Positions 11,784 to 22,400 of a DNA stretch of 64,000 nt are shown piece by piece (the stretch's first letter is position 1; every line of letters starts with the position of its first letter). Below the pieces are notes generated by a model. That model worked only from the letters and a program-made list of their open reading frames with translations, did no database searches and was not told the origin of the DNA. The position numbers and the translations under genes were made by a program. This DNA is from Omphiscola glabra (Eukaryota; Mollusca; Gastropoda; Lymnaeidae), in the NCBI GenBank assembly GCA_964017045.1, contig OZ024806.1, positions 4,422,488-4,486,487 of the forward strand. Direction: 5' to 3'.

Positions 11784-12299
11784 GGTCACTGCTCTTAGTA
11801 ACCCACATTGGAGAAATCACTTAAGTCTCCGCCATTTATCAGCCACGTGATCAATTCCATGAGTTTGGGACATCTGTGACGGGTAATCTACTCAACAAGA
11901 GTGTCTCAAGCAGCCATCTATTCATCGTTCAGTTTCTAATGAGATTAGTTTAAAAATCAATGCAGCATGTTTTTCACTCACACGAGGAAAGCAAATTGAT
12001 ATACAAGAAACGTTACTCATGATATGAGTTGTTGTTTTTTTAATACAATTTTTATCATAGATTTTGGGTTGTATTTAGAAAGCGTCTGATTAAGAAGAAG
12101 GCGATCAATAACAACGGCAACAAAACAACAACACAACACAACAACAATGGCAAACACAAAAACATTCATTAAGAATGTAATATATTTTCAAATTTCTTGG
12201 ACTGTCACAATGGAGTATTCTGATGATATTCATTTCTGCACAGCCTTCAAACTTTCCTCTGATGTGGTGTAGATTACGTTCCGGAACAAAGGAGTGGTG
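11784..12299. other. Spacer with a copied 70-bp flank
   Basis: The first 65-70 bp match the DNA right of the truncated element at 5383-5454. The rest is AT-rich with a CAACAA-rich patch at about 12105-12150. No gene seen. Confidence 0.5.
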
Positions 12300-12990
12300 T
12301 CTGATTTTGTTCAAATGGAGTGGAGTGTGGTGTGGATGGTGCAGTGGAGTGTGGTGTGGACTGGTGCAGTGGAGGGCTCATCTGAGTGTTTTGTTGCATG
12401 ACTGGTCCAGTGGATTTGTGTGTATCTGGTTCGGTGGAATGGTGTGTGGTGGGATCAGGTTAAGGTCCTGTTGTCTAGTCTGTTCCAGTGGATTTGTGTG
12501 TGACTTTGTTCGTTCCAGTAGAGAAGGTTTGTGGTCTGTAGGAGTAATTTGTGGAGACATCCAGGGCATACAGTGTCTAACACAATTTAGTCATATCATT
12601 TGTGGAGTCTTCCTGTGGCGTACGTTGACAAATAAAAGTGTGTCGTGTAATTTATCCAGCGGCATACCTTGGATAATACAACCATGTCATTAAATGTATT
12701 TTTGAGGGTGCTCTAAATAGCTAGAAAAAACTCCATTACACAATGTTTGGGTGATAATACAATGGTTGGGTGGTAATACAATTTTTGGGTGGTAATATAA
12801 ACGTATTAAGTATAAACTTCCCTTGATCAACAGCCTGATAACATCACGTGATATACATAAGTAATCCATGTTTTCTCGCTGTGCTTCAAGAAATTATCAA
12901 AAAGGTATGAAATACAATGTGTCACATCCAGTTCACGCATTTAAATCAGTGTGTCTCATAATGGCGTCATTAAATGTGTCTTCTTAATGG
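12300..12990. other. GT-rich repeat and flank, diverged duplicate of 1-540
   Basis: The part to about 12540 is a degenerate repeat with gtgtggtgtggatggtgcag-like units. The rest carries cttgatcaacagcctgata (12822), gtaatcc, gtgtcacatcc, tttaaatca and aaatgtgtcttct in the same order as 236-540. An open frame on the plus strand here (12223-12693) is rich in W, G and C because of the repeat, and I do not regard it as a gene. Confidence 0.6.
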
Positions 12991-13042
12991 GACTAGTGGG
13001 GATTAATGCAAATCTGTGATGTGATGTTTCATTAGCACACAC

Positions 13043-13186
13043 CTTTCTCTTTCTCATTTCATCTAGTTTATCCAGTATTTTTGGTATTGCACTACTATTA
13101 AAGTATTTAGGTGTATCGCTAGCTGATATGTAACTTGACTCGAGTCTTCTGGACACTGATGGAACGAAATGCTCCTTATCTTCCAT
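13043..13186 (-). CDS. Possible first coding exon, unassigned (Kelch/BTB-like start?)
   Basis: On the minus strand an ATG at 13186 opens 48 codons with a protein-like composition: MEDKEHFVPSVSRRLESSY near the start and IPKILDKLDEMRKRK at the end. The open stretch meets aaag followed by gtgtgt, a good 5' splice site, exactly at a codon boundary (exon end at 13043). The IPKILDKLDEMR segment resembles the residues that precede the BTB fold in some Kelch-like proteins, but that is a weak resemblance over a dozen residues. No following exon is recognised to the left within this window, so it may be a gene fragment or chance. Confidence 0.3.
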
Positions 13187-13615
13187 ACTGAGACAATATC
13201 TAAAGTCTAAGCCACTATCGACAACGGGGCTTCTTACACATTGGTTGAGAATCCCTGATAAAAGCCACCCTTAGCCAAAGGGAGCAGTATCACATTCAGC
13301 TGACTTTTCGTCTATGTAATCCACTATTTACACCTTGGACTCTTAACCTTATATTGTTCCTTTGACATTTTTGCCTGTCAGATGAAGGCCATCTTCCTAT
13401 ATAAGAATACATGTAAATAAATGCATAAAATAAAATTACCAAGGAAACGCAGCTCTCTGATGCCTTGACACGTTGACATTTCAATAGACCACATGTTGAG
13501 AACCCCTGATTTTCATGATTATATAAAACTGAGAAGGAAACTCTATACATCGACTGTTTAATACTTGCACAAATGCCTTTCTAGGCAAGCTACATTATCA
13601 ATCTGGTTCTGATCC
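13187..13615. other. Spacer
   Basis: Mixed sequence with no recognised gene. An 84-residue minus-strand frame at 13296-13550 has no domain-like features. Confidence 0.4.
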
Positions 13616-13623
13616 TATTAGAG

Positions 13624-13821
13624 CAGCGGTTCTCAGCCTGTGGGTCTCGACCCCTTTGGAGGTCACACGACCCTTTCACAGGAGTCGCCTAAGACCATCT
13701 GAAAACACATATACTTCTCAGTTATAAAGTCTCAACGAAAATAATTTTGGTTTTTGGGGTTGCCACATAAAGAGGAAACTTTATTAAAGGGTCGCGGCAT
13801 TAGAAAGTTTGAGAGCCACTG
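13624..13821. mobile_element. SPIN-like nonautonomous hAT element (198 bp) with perfect target duplication
   Basis: Starts cagcggttctcagcctgtgg and ends agtttgagagccactg, with cgacccctttggaggtc and ggagtcgcctaagaccat inside. It is flanked by a perfect 8-bp direct repeat tattagag (13616-13623 and 13822-13829), the signature of hAT insertion. It is distinct from the 11.58-kb copy in its middle (gttataaagtctcaacg instead of gttatgaagtagaaac), so the two are separate insertions of one family. No coding capacity. Confidence 0.92.
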
Positions 13822-13829
13822 TATTAGAG

Positions 13830-14362
13830 GATGTGTGTATGGGTTTACACCGTGTTCTGTGATTTCTTTTAGTTGAAGAAAACTATTGAAGAATTTAGCT
13901 CAATAATGATCTTCAAAACTGTATGTTTAAAAAAATAATCATTAATTAAAATATTAAAATGGAAAGAACAAAATCAGTATCTAAATACAGCGAACTTTGA
14001 AAAGATATTTGGTTGGAACAAAAGCAAACCTACTTAAAATTTGATTCAAATTATACCAGCTGAAACCTTCGATAGAATTCACGATATTGCAGCAAAGAGA
14101 CGTTTACTTAATGGTAGTTTTATTTATTTTGAAAAAAAACACAACAAAAAAAATACTGTTTAAAAATAATAAAGAAACATAATTAATTCAGTTATGATAA
14201 AGTTTTAAGTTGACAGTTATAACGATATTATCTTTCTAATGATTTATACTATTGAGAACGAACAAGCTATTCTTTAAATGCAATTGCTTAAAGTGAGCTT
14301 ATTAAACAACCATTGAACAGACAGACCAATAAACAGCACGGGGCAAAAAATGTTAAATACAT
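13830..14362. other. AT-rich spacer
   Basis: A and T dominate, with several runs of A. No gene or repeat structure seen. Confidence 0.5.
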
Positions 14363-14960
14363 ATACCAAAGTTATAAGTTATGACATTGTAATTAAAGAC
14401 ATTCTACCAAAGTTATAAGTTATGACATTGTAATTAAAGACATTCTACCAAAGTTATAAGTTATGAAATTGTAATTAAAGACATTCTACCAAAGTTATAA
14501 GTTATGACATTGTAATTAAAGACATTCTACCAAAGTTATAAGTTATGACATTGTAATTAAAGACATTCTACCAAAGTTATAAGTTATGACATTGTAATTA
14601 AAGACATTCTACCAAAGTTATAAGGTATGACATTGTAATTAAAGACATTCTACCAAAGTTATAAGTTATGACATTGTAATTAAAGACATTCTACCAAAGT
14701 TATAAGTTATGACATTGTAATTAAAGACATTCTACCAAAGTTATAAGTTATGAAATTGTAATTAAAGACATTCTACCAAAGTTATAAGTTATGACATTCT
14801 ATTTAAAGACATTCTACCAAAGTTATAAGTTATGACATTCTAATTAAAGACATTCTACCAAAGTTATAAGTTATGACATTCTAATTAAAGACATTCTACC
14901 AAAGTTATAAGTTATGACATTCTAATTAAAGACATCCTTCAAATGTTATAAGTATGGCAT
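14363..14960. repeat. 41-bp minisatellite, about 14 copies
   Basis: Units have core attctaccaaagttataagt followed by tatgacattgtaattaaagac. The last few copies have gacattctaattaaag in place of gacattgtaattaaag, and the final copy is degenerate. The array ends about 500 bp before the start codon of the glycosyltransferase gene, so it lies in its upstream region. Confidence 0.96.
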
Positions 14961-15469
14961 TCTAATTAAAAATATGATTAAGTAAGACACATTTCAGTCA
15001 ATTATCTTAAAAGTTGTCCATTCATTTTATGAAGAAGCGATGAGAATCACACAGTAATTGGTAGCGGTCGCAGGTCGATTTAAAATGCCGTGTGTGTCTA
15101 AATTGTTATAAATGTTATCTTGGTTTAATTATGCAATTCTTTATGACCTGAAAATGTCCACCGGAATGGATCAATAAATTATCTAATCTCATCAACACTA
15201 CGGTGTTTTTAGATACTTTTAGAAAATTGTGTATGTGTGTGTGCGCGCGCATGTCAGCTAAGTTCCCCCGGCCAATTAACATTCAACAGCTGTCTCAGGA
15301 CCTTCACTACGAATGATATCAACAACTCCAACCGATCAATTTAGGAATTATTTTTGAACTAAGAGGACATTATACACGTGTGGGGCTTTGAAGAATACAT
15401 TTGAAAAAGCTGTAATATGTAAGATCACTATTCTTTTTAGACACCGTAACAGTAGCTTGAAAGTGAAAG
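14961..15469 (+). promoter_or_regulatory. 5' flank and likely 5' UTR region of the glycosyltransferase gene
   Basis: Non-repetitive DNA that contains a gtgtgtgtgtgcgcgcgc tract near 15232-15250. A pyrimidine tract ttctttttag ends at 15440 and looks like a 3' splice site 29 bases before the ATG, so the first coding exon may be preceded by an upstream non-coding exon. An in-frame TGA at 15464-15466 just before the ATG supports the chosen start. No TATA box is assigned with confidence. Confidence 0.4.
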
Positions 15470-16453
15470 ATGAATAGGAAACGTCTCTTCAAGTTGTCTT
15501 GCTTATCTCTCTTCATCTTCGCAGTGTTGGGTTTTTTTATTCTACCGGATTATCCAAAAAACTTCAAAAGTTGGACAGTTGATTCAGTAAAGACCATTGA
15601 CCATTGGCCAGTTTTTCATGCTCTTAAAAACTTGACGTATTTCAGCGCAGAAAAAAACAAAGCGGTCGAGAGGTGCAAACCTGAAACGTCTTCCGGCCGT
15701 CAGAGATTATACCGGGATATTTTGAACGGGATTTCCGATGCCAAATTCGGACGAGTGGACATCGAGCCCGGAGATCTTCCCAACACCGCCCATTACGTGT
15801 GGTGCGGCCGTAAGCTGTTCCTGTACGAGAACTACTTGAGCGTCATGTCCATTGTTCGGGTATACAGGCCCATGAAGATAGTGTTTCACTTCAATGAATT
15901 ACCGACGGAGAAAAAGTTTTACAATTCGTGGTTTCAAGAGTTGAGGCAATCTCTGCCGAATTTGGTCTTACGGCAGTCGACTTCAGAGCTCAGGTGCAAT
16001 TCTTCGGATTCGTTAAACTTTGGGTTGGAACAGTTGGCGTCGAGTGTAGGTGGCGGGATTTATTTCGGGGAAAGGGTGATTCTGACATATGTTCCCAGAA
16101 AATGGAAACAGGAGAGTTATTTGACCTACTTAACTCATGGAACCAACTCGAGTGATGAAGTGATTGTATTCGCAAGATATGCACTGGTAGAAAAGAAGGT
16201 CACCCTTGAACAGTTCAAAGAAAGTGTCTACAATGCTTCGTACGAGTGTTTTTCAATGGACGCGTTTAATGAGGTAATGACGCAATTGGTAATCTTGAAA
16301 CCAAATGAAATCAGTGACGTATTATCGCCATGTCTTATCCCGCCAAAACAACTCTACCCAGAGAAGATCATCAACAACACGACTCCATTTGGTGGAGTGG
16401 CCAGGAACCTGCATTACGGAACGTCAGAATCAATGGCCGTCCAACCTAGCAAG
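15470..16453 (+). CDS. Exon 1: signal-anchor and degenerate first GT domain (residues 1-328)
   Basis: Exactly 328 codons. The donor is aag followed by gtgcga, a mediocre site, but its phase (0) fits exon 2. It holds the N-terminal membrane segment, then a stem, then a GT-like region with WCGRKLFLYENYLSVMS, IVFHFNELPTEKKFYNSW and SSVGGGIYFGERVIL. These line up in order with FQHYLSALSALY, VFVHGDIPPTGEWW and KYGGAYQDKDVLW of the second domain. Potential N-glycosylation sites are at about residues 54, 177, 226, 255 and 303. Without splicing the frame would read nine more residues into the intron to a stop at 16481-16483. Confidence 0.9.
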
Positions 16454-19400
16454 GTGCGATTATTCTGTATTTTAATAATGTAGTAATGGTTTACTCAAAG
16501 CGATCAATGATCCCTTTGGTTACTGTTTGTGTTACATGTTTGTTGGGGGGGGGGAGGAGTTTTTCGAATAACGAATCAACTGTTAAACGCCAATGGGAAA
16601 CTTCTCAAACAGAAGATAATCCGTCGTATTTGTCATATGATGCATTTATGAGGGTCAGCTCAAAGCCTTCAAAACTGTACTCAAAACACACATCACTTTA
16701 AACTCTACTACTACTATCCTGACTGATTTCTCCCTCTGATCGATAGACGATACTGCCAAGTGCCGTCTATGGGTTGACATTTAAATAGTTATGAAATGGT
16801 TGTGCGAATACACATGTGTTTTGTTTTATTTAATTAATGTATGTTAATTTTTATGTTCAAGATTATGTTTTTTTTTAAAATTATATGTACAGAGTGTTGA
16901 TCCCAGCCCTAGGTTGGGGTACCTTGTATGTACAGAGTTTTGATCCCAGCCCTAGGTTGGGGTACCTTGTATGTACAGAGTGTTGATCCCAGCCCGAGGT
17001 TGAGGTACCTTGTATGTACAGTGTTGATCCCATTGATCCCAGTGATCCCAGCCCTAGTTTAAGGTACCTTGTATGTACAGAGTGTTGATCCCAGTGATCC
17101 CAGCCCGAGGTTGGGGTACTACTACCAAAATGGGAGTTGGTTGGATTTAAATGATGAAAAAAAGGTTTCTGATTTGATAAGGAGATATTTAAAAAGGGAG
17201 GAGAAAGCGGTGGTCCATCATGATGTGATTTTGTCTTTACATGGAGTGGTCGTATTTTTGGACAACCACAATAGTATTTAAAAAAAAACATTATTATGTT
17301 AAGAAGACATGAGATTTTACAATAGTCAAAATATATTTATTAATTTGTGCATTTATTTGTAACAATAAAGTATTTGTTTTTATATAGTTTTAAGTCTTTT
17401 TGAAAATAATAATAATACTATATTTCCTAATATTCAGTTAGTGGAAAAGTTTATTTGGAATTTCATCATCATCATCATCAGGTCCCGTAGTCCTTCGACC
17501 GTTGGGGCGCCACAGGTGACATGTACACTATTCTTCTCCATTCCTCTCGGTCTTCTGCCCTACGCATAGCATCGCCTAGTTGTAATCCAGTCCATTCTTT
17601 GATATTGTCTTCCCATCTTTTTCTTTGTCTTCCTCTTCTTCTCCCTCCTCTAGTAGTGCCCTGCAAGATCTCTTTGGCAAGCCATTGTCATGTGGCCATA
17701 CCACTCAACTTTGCGCTTTTTAACAGATGTCAGGAGGTCATCGTACTGAACAATTGCTTGTCGAATCCTTTCTTTTATTTGCTCATTGGTGATGTGGTCT
17801 CTATAGCAGATGCCAAGAATGCTTCTGTAACATCTCATCTCCATCGCTTTTATTTTCCTTTCAAGTTCTGCTGTTAATGTCTAGGACTCACCGGCATATA
17901 CGAAAATGGAAAGGATTGATGAGCGCATCAGTCTGATTTTGGTGCTGCAGGCTATATTTTTGGAATTTAAACTACAATAATTGCCTTCCGATAAATTACA
18001 AATGGCATCTTCCATATACTTTCCCTCATTTTTATTACCTAACCGACAGGTTTTATTTTTTAATTGACGATTTAGGAAGAATTTTTTTTTTCCTAAAACT
18101 AAAACTAGTAAAAAAGAAATAGAATTTGTATGATAGTCAAATGTTAGTTCGCAAAAAAAAAAAAAAATATTTTTTTTTAAAAAAGCCTAATTAATTTCAA
18201 GGTGGGTCAGATAGTTTATTATTAATTATTCAGATATTATTTGCAAACACACAAAGTTTTTGGTATTAATACTTTTTGTAATTTTATTTATTTTTTATTT
18301 TTTGAATTTCTGCGATTGTAGGTGGGTTATCATTTATGTTATTTTAGCAAGTGACTTTTTTGGAAAAGTTGCTCATCAAACTTAGTGCATTTAAAAAATA
18401 GATAGACTAAAGATATCTTTAAACACAAATACAAAGCACATAGCAGGCGCGGTACAAGTACTCTCCACACGAAAACACGCACCCAGTCAACAAATCGTAT
18501 CTCATTCACCTTCCCCTTGAAAAACCGGAGTGCAAATATTTGGGAGTTGATGGGAGTGGGGTTAAACAATTTGTATGAATATATTGTCATCGATGATGAG
18601 TCTTTTTGACAAGTTTTAGCTCTATAGGAAGACGGGAAGTTGGTCATTTGGCCTTTCAAAGATTTTTCCAGAAACACACCAACAAAAGCGAAATAAATAT
18701 ATAGAATTTATAAGGAGGAAATCATTTGGGAATGTAATAAAATGGGCTAACTTTTTTTTCATTTTTATAATTCATTTATTAGGGTAAATGTTTTAGAAAA
18801 TTGTCACATTTAAGGAAACACACAATATCTCAGTTTTAATAATTGATGAATTGCGCACTATTTGTATGCGCCCATTAGTTTCTTTATTTTTTTATTTATA
18901 AACTATCACTTTTTTTAGTTTTCATTATATCGAGACCAACATACTTTGAAACGAGCATATTTAAAATCACTCTTATAATTATATTTTTCAAAGCATGATG
19001 CCACCATATAATTTATAATTGACAGCAATCCGTAATTTAAAAGTCATACTTTTATTAAGAATTATAATTGTAATTTATAAACAGATTACACAAGTTCGAT
19101 ACTTAGCAGGACATGTATTAAAATTATAGACCTGTACATTATTGTAAACGTAGTTTAATACCGTTTCATTAAAGTCTTTAAAATTGTGAAATTGCAAAAA
19201 ATAGATAAAATACATTATATCGATAAAGGCAAATAACAAGAAGTAAGACTTCGGCTGAGAAGCAGGAGTGACAAATTTTCAAAAACAGTTCGATATTTAT
19301 AACCGAATAGTGCAAGCCTCTTACAAGGTTATCCTTGAAGAGACGGACCATCAAATATATCGAGTTTAGCGATATTTGACAATTTGCACTAATAGTAATC

Positions 19401-22400
19401 GGCTACTATTCTTTAAAAAAAAAAAATTAAAAAAACAAATAAAATTATAATTTCTTGTTATAGAATATTTTTCATTTCTTAGTTTTATAAAATTTTCTTG
19501 TGAGGGGGAGGCACATACCTTGCTATGGAAGTGGGGGGGGGGCACTGCCCCTCCCAGGAGAGATGCCTGAAAGAAACATTGCTTAGAGGCTATTTGGTTA
19601 CCATTATTCCATAGGTGTCTAAGGTTGTGTAGGAAATAAGAAGTACATTTTTTTTAAAAAGAAATATATTACTTTTTAAAAAACAATATTTATCTCAAAT
19701 TTTCTTTTTAAAGTCTAAATTAAATGTCTTCCAAAATTTCCGAGTTGTAAAAGTCATATGTATTTTTAAAAAAAAACATGGGAGTTAATTCGCATTGCAA
19801 ATAAATGTTTTCTTGATGAGTTATTATGGTACATTATTACTTTGTTTTATTAAGTCGAAACATTTCCGGTACAAGTAATTTCAACACAGGCACCATTGAC
19901 TTTATCACCACGTGCACCATACGACACATCACCACGGGTACAATTGGATATACCACCAAGGACATCATTAGGCATAATGCCAGGTGTACTGATTAAAGAT
20001 AACGTTACACAAATGTACCGTGTCATTACTACATTAGTTGTACACGTCATCTAAAGCACATTTTTTATGAGTTATATCAACATTGTTTCTTTAACGTGCA
20101 TTTGACGTCAGGAAAAGCGTTAATAAAATAAAAAAAACCAAAAACAGAAACAAATATATATATGAAATAATTCCCCTTAAACTTTAAATAACGTTGCAAA
20201 AAATTACAATTATTTCCTTACCTTTGATTCTCACCTACATGCTCATTGTGATCCAGGACCCCAATGACCTGATCCCTGTCATCAGCCACATCATTTCATT
20301 GAACCCAAAACCTGGCTTACCGGTTGTTTGGACATTCCAGCATTACCTAAGTGCCTTGTCTGCATTGTATGTTGGAGGTTTCCATAGGTGAGAACATTAT
20401 ATTTTGAAGCTTTCCATAGGTGAGTAAATTCTAGAAACATTTAACAGCTTTCAATAGTTTATTATGTGTATGTGTGTATGTGTTTTTTTGGCTAACAAGT
20501 GGTGGGTGCTGTTTGATAAAATATGTATTTCATAAGTTCAAAATAGTTATCATTTGCTGTTTCTCCATTATTTTTTTTTTTACTTTGCCCGCCAGCAATC
20601 ACTTTTGTAGTAATTATAAGGGAATAAATTTGTTTGGTAAATTCCATCAAATTAAATAATAATATTTTAAGGCAACTATTAATATATAAAATTTAACTAA
20701 GACCATAAATGAGATTTTTAAAAAAAACGAGAATAGTGCGTTGCTACAGTGGTTGTGTTTGCTTAATAGAGAAAAAAAACAAAATATTTTTAATTTTATG
20801 TTCAATGTAAAGTTTCTATAATAAATAGTTGGTTATTTCAGGAAGTCAAGAAACAATGTGTTAATGGAACGTTTTAACATAATCTACATACTACAACAAA
20901 TGGCTAGTCTGCAAACTATAACATTCTACACACTACAACAAATGGCTATTCTGCACACTATAACATTCTACACACTATGACAAATGCCTAGTCTGCACAC
21001 TATAACATTCTACACACTATAAAATAGTATTATATTATAATGCCATTGTCCATTAAATACTAATATATTATCTAGCGAAAATTTATTAACTATACTATAT
21101 TTTACAATTCATGAATTATTAAGTTGAAATAATTTTCCAAACAGAGTCTTTGTCCATGGGGACATTCCACCTACTGGCGAATGGTGGGATAAATTGCAGG
21201 GGGAAAATGTCACCTTTGTTTACGTATGTTCATGTCACCTTTGTTTACATGAGTTCATGTCACCTTTGTTTACGTGAGTTCATGTCACCTCTGTTTAAGT
21301 GAGTTTCTGTCACCTTATTTTACCTGAGTTCATGTAACCTTTGTTTGCGTGAGTTCGTGTCATCTTTGTTTACGTGAGTTCTTGTCATCTTTGTTTACGT
21401 GAGTTCATGTCACCTTAGTTTACGTGTGTTGATATCATCTTTGTTTACGTGAGTTTATGTCACCTTTGTTTACCTGGGTTCATGTCACCTTTGTTTACGT
21501 GAATTCATGTCACCTTTGTTTACGTAATGTCATGTCACCTTTGTTTACATGAGTTCATGTCACCTTTGTTTACATGAATTCATGTCACCTTTGTTAACGT
21601 CAGTTCATGTCACCTTTGGTTATGTGAGTTTCTATCACCTTTGTTTACGTGAGTTCATGTCACCTTGTTTACATGTGTTGATATGACCTTTGTTTACGTG
21701 AGTTGATGTAATCTTTGTTTTACGTGAGTTCATGTCATCTTTGTTTACGTGAGTTGCTGTCACCTTTGTATACGTGAGTTCACGTCATCTTTGTTTACGT
21801 GAGTTGATGTCACCTTTGTATACGTGAGTTGATGTCATCTTTGTTTACGTGAGTTGATTTCACAATTTTTCACTTAAGGTGATGTCTGTTATTTTTTACA
21901 TTTAAAAAAAGTCATTAACATCATTGTGACATTGCCCCACTGTCATTAAATGGTTATGTCACATTGACCATATTGTTATAATTTTGGTTTTTAACAAATG
22001 GGAAAATACATTTTTCCTGATTAACTTTAAACAAATCGTCACACGACGTCGCTCACTTGTGTATCTACCGTTTGATTACACGTTTTAGGTGGACAACATG
22101 GAGACCATCTACCAGCAGAGAGCCACGGTGTTAGCTCATCAATCGGATGCCCTAAGGGCTCTCATACTGTTGAAGTATGGGGGCGCTTACCAGGTCAGAA
22201 AACACATCTCAGCTTAAACGTTTCTCAAACTATTTTAAGTTGATCAAACATCGTATACTATGATGATATTGTACTAGCAAATCTATCCGGTTTTGTTCGA
22301 GCTTGTATTCGAAAAAAAAACAACTTCTAAGATGTTTTATTCTAAAATTAAAATTGTAATTATTTTTACATTCCTTTTACAATAATTTCTGTTAACATTG

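Larger units (their letters stand above)
16454..20256 (+). other. Intron 1 (3.8 kb)
   Basis: Bounded by gtgcga and a pyrimidine-rich tract ending atccag. It carries a 43-bp minisatellite, an unexplained open frame at 17110-17281, a minus-strand LINE end and a nonautonomous hAT-like element, each listed separately. The stretch 17960-18970 is AT-rich with poly-A/T runs and shows no gene. Confidence 0.8.

Noticed and set aside
12223..12693. 156-codon plus-strand frame
   Set aside because: Composition (W, C, G) follows a GT-rich degenerate repeat, with no domain.
15928..16184. Other frames inside exon 1 (75 and 64 codons)
   Set aside because: Shadows of the real exon, whose frame is supported by splicing phase and domain content.
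16881..17291. 136-codon minus-strand frame
   Set aside because: Mostly the reverse reading of the 43-bp array; no independent support.
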